Source: Kitasatospora sp. SolWspMP-SS2h
GTDB taxonomy: Bacteria; Actinomycetota; Actinomycetes; Streptomycetales; Streptomycetaceae
Assembly (NCBI RefSeq): GCF_003259315.1
Contig: NZ_QLLT01000010.1
Location: 62,001 to 126,000 of the forward strand
Direction of reading: 5' to 3'
Length of the DNA: 64,000 bases
Shown in pieces: positions 57,614-64,000 of the stretch. Every line of letters starts with the position of its first letter. Positions within the stretch are counted from its first letter, which is position 1. Both the position numbers and the translations under genes were made by a program. The notes below the pieces were generated by a model that was given only the letters and a program-made list of their open reading frames with translations, was not told the origin of the DNA and made no database searches.

Positions 57614-58930
57614 ATGCCCCGCCCCCGGATCCTCGTCATCGGTGCCGGCTTCGCCGGCGTGGAGTGCCTGCACCGGCTGGAGCGGCTGCTCAAGCCCGGG
57701 GAGGCGGAGCTGGTGCTGGTCTCCCCGCACGACTACCAGCTCTACCTGCCGCTGCTGCCGCACGTGGCGGCGGGCGTCGTCACCCCGCAGTCGGTGGCGG
57801 TCTCGCTGCGGCGGCGGCTGCGCCGCACCCGCTACCTGCCGGGGTTCGCCCTGGGGGTGGACACCGGGCGGCGGCAGGTGACCGTGCGCACCAACGAGGG
57901 CGCCGAGTGGGAGCTCGGCTACGACCACCTGGTGCTGGCCGCCGGCAGCACCACCCGGCTGTTCGACATCCCGGGCGTCACCGAGCACGCGCTCGGGATG
58001 AAGACCCTGGCCCAGGCCGCCTACCTGCGCGACCACGTGATCGGCCAACTGGACGCGGCCGCCGCCACCAACGACCCCGAGGAGCGCGCCGAGCGGCTGT
58101 GCTTCGTGGTGGTGGGCGGCGGGTACGCCGGCACCGAGACGGCCGCCTGCCTGGAGCTGCTCACCCGGGAGGCCGTCCGGCGCTTCCCGCACGTGGACCC
58201 GTCGCTGCTCAGCTGGCACCTGGTGGACATCGCGCCCCGGCTGCTGCCGGAGATCGGCGAGCGGCTCGGCGACGCCGCGATGGCCGTGCTGCGCGGCCGG
58301 GGCATCGAGTTCAGCCTGAACACCAGCGTCGCCCGGGTGACCCCCCGCACGGTGGAGCTCACCGACGGCCGGACGCTGCGCACCCGCACCCTGGTCTGGA
58401 CGGCCGGCGTGGCCGCCAGCCCGCTGGTGCACACCGTCGACACCGACCTGGTGCGCGGGCGGCTGGCGACCACGGCGGAGCTGACCGTGCCCGGCGCGGA
58501 GGGCGTGTTCGCGGTCGGGGACGCCGCCGCCGTCCCGGACCTGGCCAAGGACGACGGCAGCATCACCCCGCCCACCGCGCAGCACTCGCAGCGCCAGGGC
58601 AAGGCGGTGGCCCTCAACGTGGCCGCCCGGCTGCGGGGCACCGCGATGCGGCCCTACTTCCACCGCGACCTGGGCCTGGTGGTGGACCTGGGCGGCGGCT
58701 ACGCGGTCTCCCGGCCGCTGGGCGTGGAGCTGAGCGGCCTGCCGGGGCAGGCGGTGGCCCGCGGCTACCACCTGATGGCGCTGCCGACCGTCACCGCCCG
58801 TACCCGGGTGCTGGTCAACTGGGCGCTGAACGCCACCACCGGCAGCGACTTCGTCAGCACCGGCTTCCAGGACGGCCGCCCGGCCACGCTGCCCGACTTC
58901 GAGCACACCGGCGCGTACCGCCCGGCCTGA
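57614..58930 (+). CDS. type II NADH dehydrogenase-like FAD oxidoreductase
   Basis: A 438-residue flavoprotein of the NDH-2 family. The FAD motif is ILVIGAGFAGVECLHRL (about 5-21), LVSPHDYQLYLPLLPHVAAGVVTP follows, and the NADH motif is CFVVVGGGYAGTETAACLELL (about 155-175). VFAVGDAAAVPDLAKD and TAQHSQRQGKAVALNVAA complete the FAD site. C-terminal SGLPGQAVARGYHLMALPT resembles the membrane-binding region. It transfers electrons from NADH to quinone without pumping protons. Starts 119 nt after the ClpC-type gene, same strand; possibly independent. Confidence 0.9.
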   Translation: MPRPRILVIGAGFAGVECLHRLERLLKPGEAELVLVSPHDYQLYLPLLPHVAAGVVTPQSVAVSLRRRLRRTRYLPGFALGVDTGRRQVTVRTNEGAEWELGYDHLVLAAGSTTRLFDIPGVTEHALGMKTLAQAAYLRDHVIGQLDAAAATNDPEERAERLCFVVVGGGYAGTETAACLELLTREAVRRFPHVDPSLLSWHLVDIAPRLLPEIGERLGDAAMAVLRGRGIEFSLNTSVARVTPRTVELTDGRTLRTRTLVWTAGVAASPLVHTVDTDLVRGRLATTAELTVPGAEGVFAVGDAAAVPDLAKDDGSITPPTAQHSQRQGKAVALNVAARLRGTAMRPYFHRDLGLVVDLGGGYAVSRPLGVELSGLPGQAVARGYHLMALPTVTARTRVLVNWALNATTGSDFVSTGFQDGRPATLPDFEHTGAYRPA

Positions 58931-58963
58931 CCCCGCTACCCGGCCCGACCCCGCCGCCCGGGG

Positions 58964-59350
58964 TCAGCGGCCGTACCTGCGGCGGGCCCCGGCGACGGCC
59001 ACCGACCCGGGACCGACGCCGAAGTGGCGGCGGACGTCCTCGCGGGTGCCGGAGAGGCCGAAGCCGTCGGTGCCGATGGAGTTCCAGTCCTGCGGGATCC
59101 ACCGGGCGATCCGGTCGGGCACCGCGCGCATCCAGTCGCTGACCGCCGGCACCGGCCCGGGGACGCCCGCGAGGGCGCGGGTGACGTACGGGGTGCGCTC
59201 CTCGCCGCGCAGCAGCGCGTCGTCGCAGGCCGGCGCGTCGCGCCGGAACTCGTTCCAGGAGGTGGCCGACCAGACGTCGGCGGCCACGCCCCAGTCGTCG
59301 GCGAGCAGGCGCCGGGCGGCCGGGGCCCCGCGCACGGCGGTGCCGGAGGC
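58964..59350 (-). pseudogene. remnant of pyruvate dehydrogenase E1 (aceE), C-terminal part
   Basis: On the minus strand about 125 codons read as the transketolase-C domain of AceE: ASGTAVRGAPAARRLLADDWGVAADVWSATSWNEFRRDA, PYVTRALAGVPGPVPAVSDWMRAVPDRIARWIP and IGTDGFGLSGTREDVRRHFGVGPGSVAVAG, followed by RRRYGR and a stop. Upstream of ASGT the frame turns into Arg/Pro/Gly noise with no homology, and the usual C-terminal helices after the RRHF segment are missing. So both ends are lost: a deletion remnant of an otherwise roughly 900-residue gene. The intact aceE must be elsewhere. Confidence 0.8.
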
Positions 59351-59599
59351 CGGCGGTCGCGGGCGGGGCGGGGCACCGGGCCCGGGGCGGGGACCGGCTC
59401 CGCACCGGGCCCGGCCGGGCCGCCCGGCTCGCGGCGGCACGCACCGGCTCGCACGGCGCGCGTGCGCGCGACCGCACCGGCCGGGACGCCGCACGCCGGT
59501 GTGCGAAGGGCCCCCGGACCGGGACAGTGGCCGGGACGTCCGTCGCGTCGTCCCGGTGTGGCCGGGGCGAGCGGCCGGGCGGCACGAAAGGGGTGCGGG

Positions 59600-61360
59600 A
59601 TGAGGGGTTACGGACCGAGGGGTGACGTGCCGGGGGCGGCCCGCGGACGGTGGCGGGGCCGGGCGGCGACGGCCCTGCTGGGCGTCGCCGCGCTGGCCGC
59701 CGGGACGCTGGCCGGGACCGGGCCGGCCGCGGCGAACGCGCCGGGGAACCCCGGCACGCCGAGCGCGCCGGTCACCGTGTTCACCGAGGACTTCGAGAAC
59801 GGCCAGGGCCCGGCGGTCACCCTGCTGACCGACTACACCGGCGCCGCGCCGACCGCCGAGCAGTACACCGCCGACCCGGCCTGGCTGACCGCCTGCAACG
59901 GGCTGATCGTCTCCGCGCAGGGCCCGGCCGCCCCGCCGCCCGGCGTCTACTGCGGCAGCTACTGGGCCGCCAACAAGCAGATGGCCGCCGCGCTGGGCAG
60001 CTGGGCGGGCGGCGACGCCGCCACCAACCACTCGCTGACCGCCTACACCTCGGCCGACCCGGGCGCCGGGCGCACCGAGCTGGAGACCGTGCGGCCGGTC
60101 CCGCTGAGCGCGCAGAACCGCTTCCTGACCTTCTCGGTGGACGCGGCGGCCCAGAACTGCTTCGCCAGCCACCCGCTGCTCGCCTTCTACCTGCTCGACG
60201 GCGGCACCGCGCGGGCCGCGTTCAGCTCCCCCATCGACCCCTGCCAGAACCCCGGCCGGGTGATCGGCGGCACCTCGGTGGGCACCTACGCCAGCAACGG
60301 CTCGGTCCTGTTCAGCGGCGACTCGGCCGGCATCCGGCTGGTCAACGAGCAGCCCAGCGGCGGCGGCAACGACGGCGCGATCGACAACATCCGGCTGCTG
60401 GACGCCACCCCGCAGCTCGACCAGTCCTTCGCCCCGGCCCAGCTGCCCGTGGGCGCGCCCGCCACGCTGACCTTCACCGTCACCAACACCGCCGAACTGG
60501 CCGCCAAGGAGGGCTGGTCGTTCACCGGTCGACTGCCCGCCGGGCTGGTCCTCGACCCCGGCGGCGCCACCACCGACTGCGGCTCCGGCACGGCCGTCGC
60601 GGACCCCGGGGCGGGCACCGTGACCGTGCACGGCGACCTGGCCGCCGGACAGCCGTCCTGCACGGCCACCGTCCGGCTCACCTCGCTCACCGGCGGCACC
60701 TACCGGGTCTGCGCGGCGGACGTCACCGCCCGGATCGGCCTCGACCCGCCCGACTGCACCTCGGTGACCTTCACCGCGCCGGTCTTCGACGCCCGGGCGC
60801 ACGGCGTCCGGCTCACCTCCCCGGCGGTGAACATCGGCCCGCTGCCCGCCTCCGCCCACTCCTGCACCCCGCTGCCCGGCCAGGACGCGCACGCGGTGCT
60901 CAGCGCCGGACTCGGCGGCGTCGGCACCCTCGGCGTGCTCACCACCGACGCCTCCGGCACCGTCGACCCGGACGGCACCCGCACCGCGGCGGCCCACGCC
61001 CAGGTCACCGGGGTCAGCCTGCTCGGCGGGCTGGTCACCGCCGACCTGGTCGGCACCTCGGCCCGGGCCCGGCAGCCGCTCACCGCCACCGGCCCGGGAG
61101 CGGTCGAACCGAGCGGTAGCACCACCCTGGTCAACCTCCGGGTCGCCGGGCTCCCCGTCGCCGCCGACACCGCGCCGAACACCACCATCGGCCTCCCGCT
61201 GGTCGGCTCCCTGGTCGTCAACCAGCAGACCCCGATCGCCGGGGGCCGGGGCGTCACCGTCACCGCGCTCTCGCTGACCCTGCTCACCGGGACCCGCCTG
61301 ACCGTCGCCCAGAGCACCGCGGCCCTGCTCACCACGGCCGACACCTGCCCCACCTCCTGA
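59600..61360 (+). CDS. secreted DUF11-like / choice-of-anchor-type surface protein
   Basis: A 586-residue exported protein. The Sec signal (RWRGRAATALLGVAALAAGTLAGTGPAAANA, cleavage near residue 46) leads into a lectin-like domain starting VTVFTEDFENGQGPAVTLLTDYTG, with paired Cys (ACNG, VYCGSYW, NCFASH, DPCQNP). A DUF11-like beta-sandwich follows (QLPVGAPATLTFTVTNTAEL...GWSFTGRLPAGLVLDPGG). The last roughly 180 residues are Ser/Thr/Gly-rich beta repeats (VFDARAHGVRLTSPAVNIGPLP...) like choice-of-anchor P proteins. No LPxTG or TM is seen at the C-terminus, so it is probably released or held non-covalently. AAAGGGGTGCGGG precedes the ATG. Confidence 0.85.
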   Translation: MRGYGPRGDVPGAARGRWRGRAATALLGVAALAAGTLAGTGPAAANAPGNPGTPSAPVTVFTEDFENGQGPAVTLLTDYTGAAPTAEQYTADPAWLTACNGLIVSAQGPAAPPPGVYCGSYWAANKQMAAALGSWAGGDAATNHSLTAYTSADPGAGRTELETVRPVPLSAQNRFLTFSVDAAAQNCFASHPLLAFYLLDGGTARAAFSSPIDPCQNPGRVIGGTSVGTYASNGSVLFSGDSAGIRLVNEQPSGGGNDGAIDNIRLLDATPQLDQSFAPAQLPVGAPATLTFTVTNTAELAAKEGWSFTGRLPAGLVLDPGGATTDCGSGTAVADPGAGTVTVHGDLAAGQPSCTATVRLTSLTGGTYRVCAADVTARIGLDPPDCTSVTFTAPVFDARAHGVRLTSPAVNIGPLPASAHSCTPLPGQDAHAVLSAGLGGVGTLGVLTTDASGTVDPDGTRTAAAHAQVTGVSLLGGLVTADLVGTSARARQPLTATGPGAVEPSGSTTLVNLRVAGLPVAADTAPNTTIGLPLVGSLVVNQQTPIAGGRGVTVTALSLTLLTGTRLTVAQSTAALLTTADTCPTS

Positions 61361-61372
61361 CACCCGCGCGCG

Positions 61373-61404
61373 GAGCGGCCCCCGGCGCGTGTCGGGGGCC
61401 GCTC
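61373..61404. terminator. bidirectional hairpin terminator, 12-bp stem
   Basis: GAGCGGCCCCCG (61373-61384) pairs with CGGGGGCCGCTC (61393-61404) over 8 nt, between the convergent secreted-protein gene (stop 61360) and hydrophobic mini-protein (stop 61418). Confidence 0.85.
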
Positions 61405-61417
61405 ACGTGCGGGGGGC

Positions 61418-61582
61418 CTAGCGGGGCGCGGAGCTCCTGCGGCCCATCCGGACGCCCGCCACCAGCAGGGCGCCGACGAACAGCACCGCGCCGATCACCA
61501 GCAGCCAGAGCAGGCCCTTCACCAGCGCGCCGACGAACCCGCACACCACGGCGATCAGCACGATCAGCAGCAACCACACCAT
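61418..61582 (-). CDS. 54-aa hydrophobic membrane mini-protein
   Basis: MVWLLLIVLIAVVCGFVGAL and VKGLLWLLVIGAVLFVGALL form two membrane spans, followed by a short basic tail [12 protein letters not shown]. Similar 50-60-residue proteins annotated only as 'hydrophobic protein' are frequent in streptomycetes. The ATG follows GAGGAGGCCGAG, the same leader as at 13600. A strong terminator for the upstream gene lies at 61623-61660, so it has its own short promoter region. Confidence 0.75.
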   Translation of the reverse strand: MVWLLLIVLIAVVCGFVGALVKGLLWLLVIGAVLFVGALLVAGVRMGRRSSAPR

Positions 61583-61622
61583 CTCGGCCTCCTCCACTCG
61601 TCGCTCGTCCCGCACCCGGTGT

Positions 61623-61660
61623 GTCCGGCGGGGCCGGGCCCGAGGGCCGGGCCCCGCCGG
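61623..61660 (-). terminator. hairpin terminator, 18-bp stem with one mismatch
   Basis: TCCGGCGGGGCCGGGCCC (61623-61640) and GGGCCGGGCCCCGCCGGA (61643-61660) pair along 18 positions with one mismatch, just after the stop of the DUF2382 gene (61667). Confidence 0.82.
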
Positions 61661-61666
61661 AGGACG

Positions 61667-62788
61667 TCACCGGTGGCGGCCCCGACCCGGGTCGCCCTTG
61701 CCGGTGTTCGGCGGCAACTTGCCTTCGGCGTCCGGCAGTTCGGCCTCGATGCGTTCCTTGCGCACCTCGCCCGTGACGGTCTGCTGCTCGACGTGCTCCT
61801 CGGTCACCAGCCGCACCCGCTCCACCGGCACGGCCTCGGTGCGCACGACCGGGCGCTCCCCGTGCAGGACCACGTCGTACTCGGCCTCCGAGATGGCCTC
61901 GCCGGTCAGCGCCTCGCCCCGGTTCGCCTCGGTGATCGGCTCGCGCTCGATCCGGACCTCCTCGTGCCGGACCGGCACGGTCTGCTGCTCCTCCTCGGTG
62001 ACGACGTACTTGCGCAGCCGGGCGTGCCCGGTCTCGTACCGCTCGATGCCGACGTGCATCCGCTCCTCGGAGCGGGTCATCGCCTCGTCGTCGTGCTCGG
62101 TGCGGCCGGTCCCCCGGACGGCGGGGCCGGGCGCGGCGGCAGCGGCGGCGCGGGCGTCCAGGTCGGAGCGCGCGTCCATGCCGGAACGGGCGTCGGTCCG
62201 GCCGCCCGCCGTCGCACCGGCGGCGGTGGTCCCGGCCGCAGCAGCGGTTCCGGTGGCCTTGGCGGTCCCGGTGGTGCCGGTGGTGCCGGTGGCCTTGGCG
62301 GTCCCGGCGGTCCCGGCGGCGTCGGTGAGCCGGGTGCGGCCCGTCTTCGACCCGGCCGCCGCGCCTGCCGCACCGGCCGCGCCCGCCGCACCGGCGGCGG
62401 TGCCGGTGTCGCCCTCCCGGTGGGCCCAGCCGCCCTCGCCGGGCTGGTTGGCGGCCTTCCACGCGTCGTCCCAGGCGATGCCGTAGTGCTGGTACAGCCG
62501 GCGCTCCTCCTGCTCGGAGAGGTGGCCGCCGTTGTCCACGTCGACGTTCGGCGCGTCCTTGACCTTGTCCTTGGCGTAGGGGACCTGGAGGTGGCCGTCG
62601 ACCACGTCGGCGTCCCGGATCGGGACGAACGACTCGCTCGAACCGAACCAACCGGTCTTCACGCTCACCCACTCGGGCTTGCCGGTGGCGTCGTCGAGGA
62701 AGAGGTGGTCGGCCTTGCCGATCTTGTTGCCCTGAGCGTCGTGCACGGGGTGGTTCAGCATGGAACGGATCTGCTGTTCGGTGATCAT
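61667..62788 (-). CDS. PRC-barrel and DUF2382 (YsnF/AvaK) stress-type protein
   Basis: A 373-residue protein. The N-terminal PRC-barrel (1-85) is ITEQQIRSMLNHPVHDAQGNKIGKADHLFLDDATGKPEWVSVKTG. The middle (about 125-225) is an Ala/Gly/Thr low-complexity linker with GTAKATGTTGTTGTAKATGT-like repeats. C-terminal DUF2382 is TRSEERMHVGIERYETGHARLRKYVVTEEEQQTVPVRHEEVRIEREPI and VVLHGERPVVRTEAVPVERVRLVTEEHVEQQTVTGEVRKERIEAEL. Such proteins are induced by stress in bacteria but have no assigned reaction. The start ATG lies 3 nt inside an AT-richer leader. Confidence 0.9.
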   Translation of the reverse strand: MITEQQIRSMLNHPVHDAQGNKIGKADHLFLDDATGKPEWVSVKTGWFGSSESFVPIRDADVVDGHLQVPYAKDKVKDAPNVDVDNGGHLSEQEERRLYQHYGIAWDDAWKAANQPGEGGWAHREGDTGTAAGAAGAAGAAGAAAGSKTGRTRLTDAAGTAGTAKATGTTGTTGTAKATGTAAAAGTTAAGATAGGRTDARSGMDARSDLDARAAAAAAPGPAVRGTGRTEHDDEAMTRSEERMHVGIERYETGHARLRKYVVTEEEQQTVPVRHEEVRIEREPITEANRGEALTGEAISEAEYDVVLHGERPVVRTEAVPVERVRLVTEEHVEQQTVTGEVRKERIEAELPDAEGKLPPNTGKGDPGRGRHR

Positions 62789-62916
62789 GTGCTCACGCCT
62801 CCTTCACATTCCAGCACTGGGCGCGTGGCCCGCTCGGCCGGACTGAAACCCACTTCCGGGATACATTCACGCAAAGTGACCGAAATCGGGCGAATTCGCC
62901 GCCCTCGCTCACGCTG

Positions 62917-62950
62917 CGTCCCCGGTGCGGACCGTGCCGCACCGGGGACG
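62917..62950 (-). terminator. hairpin terminator, 14-bp perfect stem
   Basis: CGTCCCCGGTGCGG (62917-62930) pairs with CCGCACCGGGGACG (62937-62950) over ACCGTG. It follows the stop of the 64-aa gene (62979) and precedes the DUF2382 promoter region. Confidence 0.85.
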
Positions 62951-62978
62951 TCCGGCGGAGTGCGCCCGGCGGGCCGGG

Positions 62979-63173
62979 CTACACCCCGTCCCCGTCGCCG
63001 TCGCCCTCCCCGGCCTCGACGCCGTCCCCGTCGCCGGGGTCCAGGCCGGCCTCCTCGCGGTCCTCCTCGGTGCGCTCTTCCAGCTCGGTCTCGTCGGGCC
63101 GCCGCGGCAGGCCGCCGCCGTGGCCGGTGTCGGGGTCGCCCTCGACCGCCTTGTTCGACTTGTGGTGGGACAC
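62979..63173 (-). CDS. 64-aa acidic Asp/Gly-rich protein
   Basis: MSHHKSNKAVEGDPDTGHGG followed by an acidic stretch ETELEERTEEDREEAGLDPG and a tail of GDGDGVEAGEGDGDGDGV. GTG start with GGAGGC upstream. It has no hydrophobic segment and resembles short disordered stress proteins of streptomycetes. Function unknown. It lies between DUF2382 and DUF2252 genes on the same strand. Confidence 0.65.
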   Translation of the reverse strand: MSHHKSNKAVEGDPDTGHGGGLPRRPDETELEERTEEDREEAGLDPGDGDGVEAGEGDGDGDGV

Positions 63174-63269
63174 GGTTGCCTCCGGCAGTGGTGCGGACGT
63201 TGCTTCCCTCCATCACCCCCCGCCGCCGGACGGTCCGCAAACCGGGGAGCCGGGCCGTGCGCCCCGCCC

Positions 63270-64000
63270 CTAGGCGTTCTCGGCCCGCACCTCGCCGGCG
63301 GCGATCGCGGCGGTGAGGCGGGCGTGGTCGGCGGCGTTGAGCTCGGCGTAGCGGTGGGCGAAGGCGGTGACGGCGCGGTCGAAGGCGTCGCCGCGGCCGA
63401 GGTAGGCGGCGATGGCGATCCGGTCGCCGGAGCGGGCGTGGGCGCGGGCCAGGGCGGTGCCGCAGAGCCGGGCGTAGGCGCGCAGGGCGCGGGTGGTCAG
63501 GGCGCCGACCTCGGCGGAGCCCTTCATGTCGCGCAGTTGGCGCCAGTAGAAGTGCCGGTCGGCCGGTCCGGTCATCCAGCCGAGGAAGATGTCGCTCGCG
63601 GCCTGGATGAGGCGCTGCCCGGCGACCACCCGCTGCCCGTGGTGGACGTACCGGCTCGGCCTGGCGTAGGGCTCCAGGACGGACGCCCCGGCCTCCTTGA
63701 CCTGGAGCATCAGCGGGTCGCCGGCGTCCCGGCCCTGGAGCAGGACGACGTGGCAGCGGGTGCCGACGCTGCCGACGCCGACCACCTTGCGGGCGGTGTC
63801 GACGTAGCGGTAGCGGTCGAGCAGCCGCCCGCGCTCCTCGGGGAGGGTGGCGCGGTAGTCGGCGAGCATGCCGTGCACCTCGTCCGGGTCGACGCCGACG
63901 TGCTCGATCAGCGGGGGCTGGTCCTTGAAGCGGCGGCGGCCGGTGGCGGTGGTCTCGGTGAGCTTGCCCGCGGCCTGGAGGCTGTCGCGGCGGCGGGCGG
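63270..64000 (-). CDS. DUF2252 protein (C-terminal part, 5' end outside the window)
   Basis: The frame is open from the right edge to TAG 63270, giving about 243 residues. It matches the C-terminal half of DUF2252: RRDSLQAAGKLTE, DRYRYVDTARKVVGVGSVGTRCHVVLLQGRD, LMLQVKEAGASVLEPYARPSRYVHHGQRVVAGQRLIQAASDIFLGWM, FYWRQLRDMKGSAEV and LARAHARSGDRIAIAAYLGRGDAFDRAVTAFAHRYAELNAADH. DUF2252 has a protein-kinase-like fold of unknown substrate and is widespread in actinobacteria. Partial only at its N-terminus. Confidence 0.88.
   Translation of the reverse strand, partial: ARRRDSLQAAGKLTETTATGRRRFKDQPPLIEHVGVDPDEVHGMLADYRATLPEERGRLLDRYRYVDTARKVVGVGSVGTRCHVVLLQGRDAGDPLMLQVKEAGASVLEPYARPSRYVHHGQRVVAGQRLIQAASDIFLGWMTGPADRHFYWRQLRDMKGSAEVGALTTRALRAYARLCGTALARAHARSGDRIAIAAYLGRGDAFDRAVTAFAHRYAELNAADHARLTAAIAAGEVRAENA

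Noticed and set aside
59351..61363. Long minus-strand frame continuing upstream of the aceE remnant
   Set aside because: Antisense to the secreted-protein gene and free of recognisable AceE sequence; it does not extend the remnant.

Overview
The window is very GC-rich (about 73-76% by eye) with strong third-position GC. It carries streptogrisin-type protease, AfsA-family, P450, EI24, DUF2252 and ClpC genes, many GTG starts, and paired regulator/transporter genes. This points to a chromosomal segment of a Streptomycetaceae actinomycete (Streptomyces or Kitasatospora type). I see no rRNA, tRNA, CRISPR array, insertion sequence or phage gene.

Region 1 (1-11.9 kb) is the most unusual. After the tail of a PucR-type regulator and a 17-bp-stem terminator, nine genes run leftward on the minus strand and a MarR gene faces away from them. 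In transcription order they are: a KAS III-like enzyme with an atypical active site, an AfsA/ScbA-type hotdog protein, a SerB-like HAD phosphatase, a canonical CHN-type KAS III, a 14-TM MFS exporter, a PHBH-type FAD monooxygenase, an aldo/keto reductase, a quinone-oxidoreductase-like MDR enzyme and an MBL hydrolase. AfsA-like plus phosphatase is the core logic of gamma-butyrolactone, butenolide and furan hormone pathways. With two KAS III proteins, redox tailoring, an exporter and a MarR switch, this looks like an autoregulator-like or small polyketide/fatty-acyl pathway that I cannot match to a named one.

Region 2 (11.9-24 kb) holds a LysE exporter/AsnC pair, an ABM protein, a Cys-rich mini-protein, a cytochrome P450, an EI24 membrane protein, an MFS/DeoR pair over a perfect 9-1-9 palindrome, a eukaryote-like cytosine deaminase, a 603-aa protein with a roughly 215-residue acidic Glu/Val/Ala/Pro tract, and a lipase-maturation-factor-like membrane protein.

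Region 3 (24-36 kb) holds three EamA/DMT exporters (one paired with a MocR regulator), an orphan sugar-binding lipoprotein, a PfkB hexose-phosphate kinase followed in frame by a methyltransferase remnant, a YdcF protein, a QacA-like MDR pump, an SDR epimerase-like protein and a GlxA-type regulator.

Region 4 (36-48 kb) holds a membrane Ser/Thr kinase, an AraC regulator whose 3' end lies in decamer tandem repeats, a lactate 2-monooxygenase, an orphan Nur-like box, a HATPase regulator, an AsnC/PLP-lyase pair with a nested palindrome, DUF1028, a CE1758/CE1759 flavin enzyme pair with a GNAT, a PadR regulator and a streptogrisin-like protease.

Region 5 (48-64 kb) is more housekeeping-like: 2,4-dienoyl-CoA reductase, S4 and YchJ proteins, a GNAT with a polysaccharide deacetylase, a ClpC-type ATPase, an NDH-2-like dehydrogenase, a small aceE remnant, a secreted DUF11-like protein, and a stress-type group (hydrophobic mini-protein, PRC-barrel/DUF2382, acidic mini-protein, DUF2252). 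Perfect GC hairpins separate many transcription units. Stop codons here are repeatedly followed by CGG, giving TGACGG and sometimes a full TGACGGnCCGTCA palindrome shared by two convergent genes.
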